A DNA stretch of 44,087 nt from Planctomycetota bacterium. Lineage in GTDB: Bacteria; Planctomycetota; JAPUJT01. The stretch lies in NCBI GenBank assembly GCA_027296055.1, contig JAPUJT010000022.1, positions 1 through 44,087 on the forward strand, written 5' to 3'. Position 1 is the first letter of the stretch, and each line of letters opens with the position of its first letter. The translations under genes and the position numbers were made by a program. Shown here in pieces: positions 8,577 through 17,293 of this stretch. The notes under the pieces were generated by a model. It did no database searches. It saw only the letters and a program-made list of their open reading frames with translations, and had not been told where the DNA came from.

Positions 8577-9077
8577 CTACCTCTTCTTGTCGAGCATCTT
8601 TCGCAGCCTTCTCAGCACCGGGGCAGGCACGAACGCCGAGACGTCGCCGCCGTGCCCCGCCACCTCCTTCACCAGCCGACTCGAGATGTAGGAATACTCC
8701 TCCGCAGGCATGATGAAGACCGTCTCCACCGCCTGGGAGATCGATCGATTCGTGAGAGCCATCTGGAACTCGTACTCGTAGTCGGAGAAGGTCCGGATGC
8801 CCCTCAATATCACGTGGGCACGCTTCTTCCGGAGGAAGTCGACGATCAATCCTTCGAACGACGCAACCTCGACGGAGCGGATCCTCCGCACGGACTGGCG
8901 GATCATCTCGAGACGATCCTTCACGGTGAAGAGGACCTCCTTCGCAGGGTTCGGACCGACGGCCACGATGACCTTCGGGAAGATCTTCCGCGCCCGTCGG
9001 ATCAGATCCAGGTGCCCGTTGGTGAACGGGTCAAACGTTCCGGGGTAGACTGCCGTATGTCCACCTTCAATGGCCAA
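8577..9077 (-). CDS. coaD: Pantetheine-phosphate adenylyltransferase (PPAT)
   Basis: 166 residues. Penultimate step of coenzyme A synthesis: ATP plus 4'-phosphopantetheine gives dephospho-CoA. Nucleotidyltransferase motifs: [18 protein letters not shown], with the T/HxGH motif as NGH, an [20 protein letters not shown] block, and the C-terminal [13 protein letters not shown] (ISSR motif). Full length for the family. It lies 36 bases after lptD and 5 bases before ridA. Its place next to LPS and amino-sugar genes probably reflects operon packing and not pathway logic. Confidence 0.96.
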   Translation of the reverse strand: MAIEGGHTAVYPGTFDPFTNGHLDLIRRARKIFPKVIVAVGPNPAKEVLFTVKDRLEMIRQSVRRIRSVEVASFEGLIVDFLRKKRAHVILRGIRTFSDYEYEFQMALTNRSISQAVETVFIMPAEEYSYISSRLVKEVAGHGGDVSAFVPAPVLRRLRKMLDKKR

Positions 9078-9113
9078 CCTGGGCCCCCTTCCGTTCGGTT
9101 CCTGACGGGGATT

Positions 9114-11462
9114 CTACTGCACATCGGGCAGTCCGGGAAAGTCCTGTCTCCCCCCGATGACGATCCGTGGGGGGCTGTCGAAGTCCCGGAGGGTGAAGTA
9201 GGCGGAGATCGATTTCTCGTCCCTCCCCTCGTCGATCCCTACGGAGACGACGAGGACCCACTTGTGAAAGAACCGCTTGATCGAGTAGCTCTGATGGACG
9301 ACCTGACGCGCCCGGACGTCGTACTGGCCCCTCGCCTCGACGGCCCACTTCGGGGTGAGGTGAACATTCCCTCCCCAGATGAGGTGGCGCTCGGAGCGAT
9401 CGTTCCCGGTCGCGAGAAGCGCCGGCTGGAATTTTCGCAGCGAGAGACCGAGCATATAGGAGCCGGGCTTGATCGTGAGCCCTCCCACACTCCAGGTCTC
9501 GAAGGTCCCTTGCTCGGGATCGAGCCCCGCCCGGCTGTACAGAGAGAGGTAGGGTAGGGCGTTCGTCCTCAGATCGAAATCGATGTTCGAGAACCTGCGA
9601 CGGGTGAGTCGATCTCGCCGTGACGGGAAATAGGAAGCCTCGATCTCCAGGTCGAGCACGTCCAGGGTCTTCGGTCCTCCTTCCTTCGCGTTGGGCCGCG
9701 CGGCGATTCGAGTCTGGAGCCGGTTACGAAGGATCAGGGTGATCGCCTCCATCTCATCGAGGCGGTCGATCGCATCGAACTGGATGAACCCCTCGGGGCC
9801 CTTCGTGCTCAGATACCGGAAGGAGTACTGAACGCTCGGGCTGAAGACGTGCCGGAGCCCTGTCACGCGCAGGCTCGGGATCTTGACGTCGAAGGTCTTA
9901 TGGACCTGAGTGTCGAGTCGAGCGCCCGCTCCCGTCTGTGCCCGATCGGCAGAATCATCGGAGAGCAGAGTTCTTTCGTAGAACGTGTATCGCCCGGTGG
10001 CGTAGGGCGTCAGCGTGAGCGGGCCCATCGGGATCGGCAGCCTCGCCTCGTGAAACGAATCGAATCGCCAGGAGCGAACTCTCGGCTGGAACTCCGGGAT
10101 GCCGTCACCGTCGAGGTCATAGACGGCGGGGTCATACGTGCCCAGAATCGGAGCGTCCAGATCGAACGGTCCCCCTGCAGACTTGGGGAAGAACACGCCG
10201 TTCCTGTCCACATCGATCCCGGTCCGGACGAATTCATCGTCGGGTCGGAACCGCAAATTGGCGAGCTCCGTCCTCTGCGAATAGTAGATCGGCCTCCCGA
10301 TGAGTGGGATCTTCACTATCGGAGCCTTGACGATCTCCAGTGTGGTCCTGGGAAGGGCCTCGACGGTGCTCTGGAAGTCGTTCCGTCTCGCCTGGTACAG
10401 AAACGTCATCCCCCAGTGGTCCCGGATCTTCTTGAGGTAGAGGAGGCTCTCCTGATCCTTGGACTCCCGGAACTCATGCTCGAAATACTCGGGTAGAAAG
10501 TTACGGTCCGAGGATTGCGAGTATTCGGTGTAGAGCTCCCAGTCGAAACCCAGAGTGTGGCGGTGCAGCCATCGCACACGCCAGCGCTCCCGCTCCATCG
10601 ACTCGCCGGGCGGGAGGTAGAGCTCGTCGTCGCCCCGATCCCGGATCGAGTAGGTCTGGAGCTCTCCACGCATCTCCTTGGCCCGATATCGAAGCTGGGC
10701 TCCGTAACCGGTCCCTCTCTTCTCGTAATAGTCCACGTCGGCCCGCAGGCGAATTCCGTCCCCGGCATACAAGGTCCACTCCGATTCGACGAATGTCCCG
10801 AATTCCGAGGATGTTCCAGGCCGGACCACGGGCACGTAGGGGTTCCAGTCCATGTTCCAGGTGAGGGAGGGCCAGTAGAGGACGGGCACGCCCAGGAAAC
10901 GCGCCGTGGCGCCCCTTATCCGGACGTTCCTGCCCTCCGAGACCTCCAGCCAGGCCGCCCGGAGACTGTAGTGTGGCTCTCCGTAGTCGCACGTGGTGAC
11001 CTCGGCATCGGAGGCCTCGTAGAGAAACGGCCCCCGGATCAATATCTCGTCGGCCGAGATGTACACCTCCTGCACCGAGCCGGCGCCCCGACGGGGACCT
11101 CGATAGACCCCGCGGCCATAGTCGACCTTGTCCTCCTCCTCGATCCATTTCGTCAGATTTCGCAGGGCGAGCCGGACCCCTTCCGCCTTCCCCTCGAAGA
11201 GGCCGAAGTGGAAGTAGAGCCGGTCGGCCATGAGCGTGTCGTCGCCCAGCTCGAAGATCACATGCCCTTCCGCGTAGATCTCCTGGATGGGCAAGCCGAG
11301 CGCGTCCCGCTTCCCTCCTTGCCGATACCAGATCACGGCGCGGTCGGCGCGGAGCCGCACGCCTCCTCGACCGGATGCGACGGTCACCCCGCCCAGGGCG
11401 ACCGCTCTCTCCTTGTTGATGTCCAGGTCACCCGCCTGCTCGAGGAAGATCCCCTGGGCCAT
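9114..11462 (-). CDS. lptD: LPS-assembly outer-membrane protein LptD (OstA)
   Basis: 782 residues from the first ATG. LptD is the outer-membrane barrel that inserts LPS delivered by LptA/LptC. The N-terminal OstA beta-jellyroll is visible at about residues 15-100 (repeated LRADRAVIWY and LMADRLYFHF strands). It is followed by the hallmark AEVTTCDYGEPHYSLRAAWL, the GVPVLYWPSLTW segment, and a long barrel with alternating hydrophobic strands. The frame stays open upstream of this ATG to a stop at 11595 and encodes a signal-peptide-like LSLLGLILLLGPLPG. This suggests a start at a non-ATG codon (ATT at 11576 after GAGGGGG, or CTG at 11561). It sits directly behind a DegT aminotransferase gene. 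lptD supports a true LPS-type outer membrane. Confidence 0.9.
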   Translation of the reverse strand: MAQGIFLEQAGDLDINKERAVALGGVTVASGRGGVRLRADRAVIWYRQGGKRDALGLPIQEIYAEGHVIFELGDDTLMADRLYFHFGLFEGKAEGVRLALRNLTKWIEEEDKVDYGRGVYRGPRRGAGSVQEVYISADEILIRGPFLYEASDAEVTTCDYGEPHYSLRAAWLEVSEGRNVRIRGATARFLGVPVLYWPSLTWNMDWNPYVPVVRPGTSSEFGTFVESEWTLYAGDGIRLRADVDYYEKRGTGYGAQLRYRAKEMRGELQTYSIRDRGDDELYLPPGESMERERWRVRWLHRHTLGFDWELYTEYSQSSDRNFLPEYFEHEFRESKDQESLLYLKKIRDHWGMTFLYQARRNDFQSTVEALPRTTLEIVKAPIVKIPLIGRPIYYSQRTELANLRFRPDDEFVRTGIDVDRNGVFFPKSAGGPFDLDAPILGTYDPAVYDLDGDGIPEFQPRVRSWRFDSFHEARLPIPMGPLTLTPYATGRYTFYERTLLSDDSADRAQTGAGARLDTQVHKTFDVKIPSLRVTGLRHVFSPSVQYSFRYLSTKGPEGFIQFDAIDRLDEMEAITLILRNRLQTRIAARPNAKEGGPKTLDVLDLEIEASYFPSRRDRLTRRRFSNIDFDLRTNALPYLSLYSRAGLDPEQGTFETWSVGGLTIKPGSYMLGLSLRKFQPALLATGNDRSERHLIWGGNVHLTPKWAVEARGQYDVRARQVVHQSYSIKRFFHKWVLVVSVGIDEGRDEKSISAYFTLRDFDSPPRIVIGGRQDFPGLPDVQ

Positions 11463-11594
11463 CTCCTGCTCGAGCTGTTTGCGGAAACGATCCTCCAGTC
11501 CCTCTCCGGACTCGGGGCCGGGAAGTGGACCGAGGAGAAGAATCAGACCTAGCAGGGACAGGAATGGTTCAGGAATCGGGTTTCCCCCTCGAGG

Positions 11595-12701
11595 CTACGA
11601 CTTCTCGAAGAAAGACCGCACGCCCTCGGCCACCATTTCCATCTCCGCCTGTGTCAGCCCGGGGAAGATCGGTAGGGAGAGGACTTGTCGAGCGGCAGTC
11701 TCCGCCTGAGGGAAGTCTCCTGGCGTGTGCCCCAGCTCCTGGAAGCACGGTTGCAGGTGCAGGGGCAGCGGATAGTAGACTCCGCTGCCGATCCCCAGGC
11801 TTTCGAGATGGTCCTTCAGGTCATCCCGCGCATCGAAACGGATGGTGTACTGGTGGTAGACGGAGGGGGCCTTCTCCATCCGGGTGGGGAGACGGATAGG
11901 CAGCCCGGTCAGGGCCTCGTCGTAAAACCGAGCGATGATGCGGCGAGCCTCCGTCCACTTGTCGAGATGCCGGAGCTTGATCCTCAGGACGGCCGCCTGG
12001 ATCGAGTCGAGGCGGCTGTTGATTCCGATGATGGGATGCTCGATCGCATCCTCGCTTCCGTGGACCCGAAGCATCCGTATCCGACGGTCGATCGACTCGT
12101 CGCGAGTCGAGACGGCCCCGGCGTCGCCCATCGCGCCCAGGTTCTTGGTCGGGTAGAAGGAGAAGCAGCCGATATCTCCCCACGCCCCGATCTTTGCCCC
12201 GCCAATGGTGGCGCCGATCGCCTGAGCGCAGTCTTCCACCACCGCAACACCCGCCTCCTTTGCGATCGCCGTGATCTCGTCCATCGCCGCCGGCTGGCCG
12301 TAGAGATGGACGGGAAGTATCGCCTTCGTGCGCGGGGTGATGGCGCCTCGGATCTCGCTCGGCGAAGCTGCGAGCGTCTCCTCGTCGAGGTCGGCGAATA
12401 CCGGCCGGGCCCCGAGGCGAACGATCGTGGCGGCGGTGGAGAAGAAGGAGAAAGGGCCTGTGATCACTTCGTCCCCGTCTCCTATCTCGAGGGCGGCGAG
12501 GGCGAGCAGAATCGCGTCGGTTCCCGAGGCACAGGAAACCACGAACGGCGCGTCGAGGAAGTTCCCCAGGTCCTCCTCGAACGCTTCCACCTCCGGTCCC
12601 AGGATGTATCGTCCCGAGGCGCTCACTCCGAGAATCGCCTCCTCGATCTCCTTGCGGACCTCTGCGTAACCCCTGGCCAGATCCTGGAGCGGAACTTTCA
12701 A
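11595..12701 (-). CDS. DegT/DnrJ/EryC1/StrS-family sugar aminotransferase (first copy)
   Basis: About 369 residues from the TTG at 12701, which follows GGGAG at a good distance and gives the classic family N-terminus (M)KVPLQDLARGY; the ATG at 12740 would add 13 unrelated residues. It belongs to the PLP-dependent nucleotide-sugar aminotransferases. Motifs: CASGTDAILLALAAL (cofactor phosphate), VAVVEDCAQAIGATIGG (PLP aspartate), and FSFYPTKNLGAMGDAGAV, with the Schiff-base lysine and the glycine-rich segment. The C-terminal GVYYPLPLHLQPCF motif is typical of WbpE/WlbE/perosamine-synthase-like members. It heads the run leading into lptD, suggesting work on lipid A or surface glycan sugars; the exact substrate is unknown. 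Confidence 0.9.
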   Translation of the reverse strand: MKVPLQDLARGYAEVRKEIEEAILGVSASGRYILGPEVEAFEEDLGNFLDAPFVVSCASGTDAILLALAALEIGDGDEVITGPFSFFSTAATIVRLGARPVFADLDEETLAASPSEIRGAITPRTKAILPVHLYGQPAAMDEITAIAKEAGVAVVEDCAQAIGATIGGAKIGAWGDIGCFSFYPTKNLGAMGDAGAVSTRDESIDRRIRMLRVHGSEDAIEHPIIGINSRLDSIQAAVLRIKLRHLDKWTEARRIIARFYDEALTGLPIRLPTRMEKAPSVYHQYTIRFDARDDLKDHLESLGIGSGVYYPLPLHLQPCFQELGHTPGDFPQAETAARQVLSLPIFPGLTQAEMEMVAEGVRSFFEKS

Positions 12702-12850
12702 GCGATACTCCCAGCAAGGGCCGGACAAGCCCGGCCACAACGGCGGCCGATCAGGATATCCGAGCGGGCTTGGGAGTGTCTACTCAGAAACACTTCGCAA
12801 CAATCACTCAGAGGCTATCCACGTGAGTCAGGACGAGGTGGTGGCTGAGG

Positions 12851-14422
12851 CTAATTCGAGGACGCGGGCTCGGCTTCGTGTTCGTATTTCGTGGGGTCGC
12901 CGACGATGGGGACGAGCTTTTCCTGCTCGATCAGCTCGATCGCCAGCTTGGCCAGCTTCGGATCGAATTGACTCCCCGAGCCCTTGGTAAATTGATCCAG
13001 GACGATCTGCAGCTGGAGGGACTTCCGGTAGGCGCGGTCCGAAGTCATGGCATCGAAAGCATCCACCAGGGAGATGATCCGCGGGAGAAGAGGAATCGCC
13101 TCCTCGGCGATCCCCTCCGGGTAGCCGTTTCCGTTGAACCATTCATGGTGGTAAAGCACACCGTGCACCATCGGCTCGATGTCCTTGATCGTCGCCAGGA
13201 TGTTCGCCCCGATGACCGGGTGTTCCTTTATCTGTTCGTACTCCTCCGCGGTGAGCTTGTCAGGCTTGTTGAGGATGTACTCCGGCACGCCGATCTTTCC
13301 TATGTCGTGGAACAGGCAGGAGAGCTTCAGGTGACGGACCACTTCCTTGTCGAGCCCTAGCTCCCGGGCCATGATCTCGCCGTAGAGGGAGACCCGCTCC
13401 GAGTGGCCTCGCGTGTACGGGTCCTTGGCGTCGATCGCCGCGGTAAGACTCTGTACGGTGCCGAGGAAGAGAGACTCCAGCTCGTCCACCAGGGTCGCTC
13501 GGCGGATCGCCACCCCCGCCTGCTTTCCGATCACGGTGAGCAGCTCGAGATCGCTCTCGGTGAACGATCCTGTTTGGGATACATTGTCGAGATAGATCGC
13601 CCCCAGGATTCCCTGTCGGGATTCGACGGGAACGCACATCGCGCCGCGAATCCTGTTGAGGAATACACTCTCGCCGGACTGGAAGCGGGCGTCCTGGGTC
13701 GCGTCCTGGGTGAGGACCGACAGCCCATTCTTGATGCTTTCGCTGAGGATCGTGGAAGAGAGAGCGATCTTGTATCCGGGCATGCAGGTCGGCCCCGTCC
13801 GGGTCACCACCGGCTCGTAAACCCCACGATCTTTGTTGTACATGACGAGGAACCCGCGGTCCGCGGCAAAGACCTCGAGGATCGTCGTCATCATCACGTC
13901 GAACAGTTCTTTCAGGTCCTCCTTCTGATGGAGGAGGTTCGTGATCTTGTAGATCGTCGCCAGATTCTGGTGAGCGACCTTGGCGTCCTTCTCCTCGCGA
14001 GTTGCCTCGAGCTTCTTGACCAGCTCTTCCTCGCTGCCCTCGAACCGCTTCTTGATCTGTTGCTTGGCCGCCTCGTCCTGAAAGACATCGGCCTTCAGAT
14101 CGATGAGGACCTTCGTCGTGTCCATCTTCTTGTCGGCGAGGATCTCCATCTCCGCCTCGCCGACGTTGATGACGTCACCCGGCGCCAGATAGATCGACTG
14201 GACGCGGCGACCGTTGACGAAGGTCCCGTTGGAGGAGCCAAGATCGGAGGCCTGGACGGATTCGCCGTCGTTGGCCAGGAGGAGGTGCGAGCGAGAAAGG
14301 CCATGATCCAGGAGCTGAACATCACAAGTGGAGTCGCGGCCAAAGACGAGGTTGTCCCCTTCGGAGACATCGATCGTCTTGCCCTTCATCTTGCCCTTCT
14401 TGATCAAGACCCTGACTTTCAT
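12851..14422 (-). CDS. FHA-GAF-HD-GYP regulator, probable c-di-GMP phosphodiesterase
   Basis: 523 residues from the ATG at 14422 (GAGGTAA upstream, and MKVRVLIKKGKMKGK fits an FHA start). The FHA phosphothreonine-binding domain covers about residues 1-95, with GRDSTCDVQL, the SRSH motif and SSNGTFVNG. A charged linker follows, then GAF at about 166-311 and HD-GYP from about 335 to 500. Catalytic motifs are intact: HSERV, FHDIGKIGVP (HD near 372-373), HHEWFNGNGYPEG (GYP near 433-435) and DAFDAMTSDRAYR. HD-GYP enzymes hydrolyse c-di-GMP to pGpG or GMP. The FHA domain implies control by a Ser/Thr kinase, and one is encoded at 24574. No membrane segment is visible. It has its own promoter at 14481-14508. 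Confidence 0.93.
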   Translation of the reverse strand: MKVRVLIKKGKMKGKTIDVSEGDNLVFGRDSTCDVQLLDHGLSRSHLLLANDGESVQASDLGSSNGTFVNGRRVQSIYLAPGDVINVGEAEMEILADKKMDTTKVLIDLKADVFQDEAAKQQIKKRFEGSEEELVKKLEATREEKDAKVAHQNLATIYKITNLLHQKEDLKELFDVMMTTILEVFAADRGFLVMYNKDRGVYEPVVTRTGPTCMPGYKIALSSTILSESIKNGLSVLTQDATQDARFQSGESVFLNRIRGAMCVPVESRQGILGAIYLDNVSQTGSFTESDLELLTVIGKQAGVAIRRATLVDELESLFLGTVQSLTAAIDAKDPYTRGHSERVSLYGEIMARELGLDKEVVRHLKLSCLFHDIGKIGVPEYILNKPDKLTAEEYEQIKEHPVIGANILATIKDIEPMVHGVLYHHEWFNGNGYPEGIAEEAIPLLPRIISLVDAFDAMTSDRAYRKSLQLQIVLDQFTKGSGSQFDPKLAKLAIELIEQEKLVPIVGDPTKYEHEAEPASSN

Positions 14423-14480
14423 GGGGGAGTTACCTCGTCCGATGCGGGAAGGTGTCTCTTGGCCTAATCGCTTCGATGCA

Positions 14481-14508
14481 AGAATAGCACATCCGCGTGG
14501 GCAGTCAA
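14481..14508 (-). promoter_or_regulatory. Sigma70-type promoter for the FHA-GAF-HD-GYP gene
   Basis: Minus strand TTGACT (14508-14503), a 16-base spacer, TATTCT (14486-14481). The expected start near 14474 gives a leader of about 52 bases. Confidence 0.7.
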
Positions 14509-14601
14509 GGTGGGCCGTCGCCACAAGTCCAAGAATATCAACTGCATGCAGAGTCTGACCAAGGATTTACACACTTTTTGAACTGCCCCGGGAGAGCCCG
14601 C

Positions 14602-14630
14602 TTGACCTGCACCCGGGCCGGGGATACCCT
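14602..14630 (+). promoter_or_regulatory. Candidate promoter for comEC
   Basis: TTGACC (14602-14607), a 17-base spacer, TACCCT (14625-14630). Good -35, weak -10. It faces the comEC reading frame and is separate from the minus-strand promoter nearby. Confidence 0.45.
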
Positions 14631-14798
14631 ACCTCTGCCGTGTGGCTCCGCGGGTGACCGGCGGACCATCCCCTGGATCAATCTCAATCCAATCCCCAGG
14701 ACCCGATCCGGCGGACTCCTCCACGTCCTCTGGTCCCGGTTGCCGTCGCTTACATCGTCGGAGCCTATCTGGACTCCGCCCTTCGCCTCGAATCCTGG

Positions 14799-17105
14799 AT
14801 GCCCCCTGCCATCGGACTCGCTTTGCTCGCGCTGGCCCTCCCCGCTCTCCGCCGAACCACGCCGTCGAACAAGGGCCTGGCGAACAAGGGATTTGTCCTG
14901 CTCCTGATCGCGACGACCGGATTCGCGCGTCACCACGTCCCCTATCGTCTCGATCCTCCTCGACTGCCACTTCCCGGGACTCGTGGAACCAGGACTCACC
15001 TGCGCGCGGTCGGTGTGATCTGCAGCCCCGTACGGCGAATCGTGCAGCAATATCCGTTCAGCCCCAGCCGCGTCGTCACGCGGTTCGATTTCGACCTGAT
15101 GAGAATGGAAGGTAGAGGATTCCGTTTCCGATTCCAGGCGCGATTGAGGGTGACCGTGTCGGACGAAGTGCCCGCCCGGATTCGATTCGGTGACCGTGTC
15201 GAGCTGCGGGGATGGTTTCGAAATCCATCCCCGCCCTCGAATCCGGGCCAGAGAGACATATCTCATGCCCTTCTCTGCCAGGGACTCGCCGGCATTTTAT
15301 CGGTGGCCTCCCGGAGCGACGTGATCCTCCTCGCCCGAGAAGAGGCTCCCCCTCTACTGATCGCGATCCATCGTTTTCGCGAATCTTCCCTGGCCCTTCT
15401 CGAACAGAGACTCTCGCCGCGTGCGGCCACGCTACTCTCGTGCATGTTGCTGGGAGAGCGAGAAGGGATTCCCGCCAGCCTGCGGGAGGAGTTCGAGCAG
15501 AGCGGTACGCTGCACATCCTCGCGATCTCGGGCCTGCACGTCGGCTTGCTCGTCGCGTTTCTCTGGCTGGCACTGGGCGGCCTACAACTGCCGCGGAGAC
15601 CCTCGATCCTCGGGATCCTCCTCTTTCTGGTCCTCTACGCCACCCTCACGGGGCTTCGTCCCTCCGTGGTGAGAGCATCTCTGATGATCGGCCTGTTCCT
15701 GGTAGGCGACGTGATCGGGCGTCGCCCGGATCCGCTCCAATGCCTGGCCGCCTCCGCGATCGTGCTGGTGAGCCTCTTCCCTACGGACATTCATTCTCCC
15801 GGATTCGTCCTCTCGTACCTCGCCGTCCTCTCGATCATCCTCTTTCGAGAGCCGATCGCTTCCTGGCTGCCCGGCCGGCTGGAGGGGGCGGCGACGATTC
15901 CCGGCGTGGATTGGCGCGATCGGTTGGGGGAAAGGCTTCGACACCTCATCCGGCGCATGGTGGCGGTCTCCGCAGCCGCCTGGGTGGGAACGGCGCCCGT
16001 CGTGCTGCACCTCTTTCACATCGTGACGCCCGTGGTCGTCCTCTCCAATCTGATCATCATTCCCCTCGTCTGGTTGCTTCTCGTCCCGGGGTTCCTCCTC
16101 CTTCTGATCGGTCCGTTCTTCCCGCCCGCTGGCCTGATCTTCATCCCCATCATCGAAGGTTCCGCGTGGCTCATCAGCGAGGCGGTCGGCGTCCTTTCCG
16201 ATCTGCCGGCGTCCTACTTCTACCTGCACGTGCCTGGCCCCATCCTGATCGCCTCCTGGTTCGTGATGATCGCCCTGATCTTGCGACGGCGCCTCGCCGC
16301 AGTGGTCGGCTCCATCCTTCTCACCACATCCCTGGCCGTGTCCCTCCTGATGTCAGGCGATTCGCGAGCGCTCATCGTCCTGGACGTCGGGCTCGGTAAC
16401 ACGTGCATCGTGAGGCTTCCCGGTGGGGGAACGGTCGTGTACGACTGCGGAGCGGATCGGGGCTTTCGCCCGGGCAGGTCCTTGATCGCGCCAGCCCTGT
16501 GGGCGGAAGGCGTCACGCGAATCGATGTCCTGATCTTGTCACATTCACATCGGGATCACTTGAGCGGGCTGCCCGACCTTCTGGAGCTCTTTCCGATCAG
16601 GTCGATCATCGTCCCCCCCGGATTTCTTTCTAGCATCAACGGAGAACGGGTCGCGGAAATGGCAGCGAGGCGATCCGTCCCCGTCCTGGAAGCCGCACGC
16701 GGTGACAAGATCGTCGGTCTGGGTCCGGAAGTCCGGATCGATGTCCTCGGGCCCCCCAGGGAGCCCCCGTCTCGACTGGCTCCCAATGACCGCTCGCTGG
16801 TGATTCGTCTGCAGGGGCTGCAGCAGTCGATCCTTCTGACCGGTGACATCGAGGAGTCGGGGACTCGTCTCCTCTTGGCGGGGGATCAGGATCTCCGAGC
16901 CGACATCATGACGCTCCCCCACCACGGGAGCGCCAACCCGGTCACGCATCAGTTGATCAGAGCCGTCCGGCCGAGCACCGCGATCGTCAGCACACGGGAC
17001 GGCTTCCCCGACCCCGGCGTGCTTGCCGCCTACCGCGCCGCCGGCGTCCTCGTCCTATCCACCACCGACTCCGGCGCCGTCACGATTCGCGAAGCCGGGC
17101 GGTGA
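14799..17105 (+). CDS. comEC: ComEC/Rec2 DNA-uptake channel protein with C-terminal metallo-beta-lactamase domain
   Basis: 768 residues from the first ATG. ComEC passes single-stranded DNA across the inner membrane during natural transformation. Order of domains: an N-terminal soluble DUF4131/OB-like region with membrane helices, the competence domain with HILAISGLHVGLLVAF and many transmembrane helices (about residues 215-510), then a metallo-beta-lactamase-like domain with LSHSHRDHLSGL and PHHGSANPVTH. The metal motif HSHRDH is intact. The frame upstream of the ATG encodes RPLVPVAVAYIVGAYLDSAL, which looks like the usual first helix of ComEC, yet has no standard start codon; so either a rare start is used or the first helix is lost. 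The pilus-type operon at 1-4 kb could serve DNA uptake together with it, which is inference. Confidence 0.92.
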   Translation: MPPAIGLALLALALPALRRTTPSNKGLANKGFVLLLIATTGFARHHVPYRLDPPRLPLPGTRGTRTHLRAVGVICSPVRRIVQQYPFSPSRVVTRFDFDLMRMEGRGFRFRFQARLRVTVSDEVPARIRFGDRVELRGWFRNPSPPSNPGQRDISHALLCQGLAGILSVASRSDVILLAREEAPPLLIAIHRFRESSLALLEQRLSPRAATLLSCMLLGEREGIPASLREEFEQSGTLHILAISGLHVGLLVAFLWLALGGLQLPRRPSILGILLFLVLYATLTGLRPSVVRASLMIGLFLVGDVIGRRPDPLQCLAASAIVLVSLFPTDIHSPGFVLSYLAVLSIILFREPIASWLPGRLEGAATIPGVDWRDRLGERLRHLIRRMVAVSAAAWVGTAPVVLHLFHIVTPVVVLSNLIIIPLVWLLLVPGFLLLLIGPFFPPAGLIFIPIIEGSAWLISEAVGVLSDLPASYFYLHVPGPILIASWFVMIALILRRRLAAVVGSILLTTSLAVSLLMSGDSRALIVLDVGLGNTCIVRLPGGGTVVYDCGADRGFRPGRSLIAPALWAEGVTRIDVLILSHSHRDHLSGLPDLLELFPIRSIIVPPGFLSSINGERVAEMAARRSVPVLEAARGDKIVGLGPEVRIDVLGPPREPPSRLAPNDRSLVIRLQGLQQSILLTGDIEESGTRLLLAGDQDLRADIMTLPHHGSANPVTHQLIRAVRPSTAIVSTRDGFPDPGVLAAYRAAGVLVLSTTDSGAVTIREAGR

Positions 17106-17122
17106 GCAGGAGGATGTCGCCG
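17095..17122. repeat. Left copy of a 28-bp direct repeat bracketing the family A array
   Basis: This copy, centred on GGGCGGTGAGCAGGAGG, matches 17298-17325 at 26 of 28 positions. It overlaps the last codons and stop of comEC. The right copy encodes the C-terminus of the methyltransferase (GDILLLTAR on the minus strand), so the left copy looks like a duplicate of the methyltransferase tail. Confidence 0.7.
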
Positions 17123-17124
17123 CT

Positions 17125-17293
17125 GAATTTCATGACGCGCACCAATTACCCGTATTTCATGACGCGCACCAATTTCAAAAGTGACCTGCCAAAGCCCGAA
17201 AACAACGCTTCCGTAACGACTTGTTACATGAGTGCGGCTTGTGTGAATTTCGTGCGCGTCACGAATTCCTTGTATTGCGTGCGCGTCACGAAT
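17125..17293. repeat. Family A repeat array, locus 1 (large imperfect palindrome with 27-bp step)
   Basis: Two direct copies of TTTCATGACGCGCACC (17128-17143, 17155-17170) are exactly 27 bases apart. They face two inverted copies (CGTGCGCGTCACGAAT at 17251-17266 and 17278-17293), also exactly 27 apart. The whole is an imperfect palindrome of about 170 bases. The centre holds a small inverted repeat, GTAAC-GACTT-GTTAC (17213-17227), which recurs inverted at 40249-40261. The array fills the gap between the convergent comEC and methyltransferase genes, and its right end supplies the methyltransferase stop. Short reading frames through it (repeating FMTRT peptides) look like by-products of the 27-base period. 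Confidence 0.85.

Larger units (their letters stand above)
14423..14798. other. Divergent intergenic region between the HD-GYP gene and comEC
   Basis: This 376-base gap holds back-to-back promoters: one for the HD-GYP gene (14481-14508, minus) and one for comEC (14602-14630, plus). From 14658 the plus strand is open in the comEC frame and encodes a hydrophobic, family-like stretch (RPLVPVAVAYIVGAYLDSAL, from 14724) but contains no ATG, GTG or TTG. No tRNA-like or small RNA structure was recognised. Confidence 0.6.

Noticed and set aside
14423..14560. Additional N-terminal 34 residues of the FHA-GAF-HD-GYP protein
   Set aside because: They would be translated from inside the promoter region and do not belong to the FHA fold; the ATG at 14422 with a ribosome binding site is better.
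17125..17293. CRISPR array
   Set aside because: The units are 27 bases apart including the repeat, with no room for spacers of normal size, half of the copies are inverted, and no cas genes are present.
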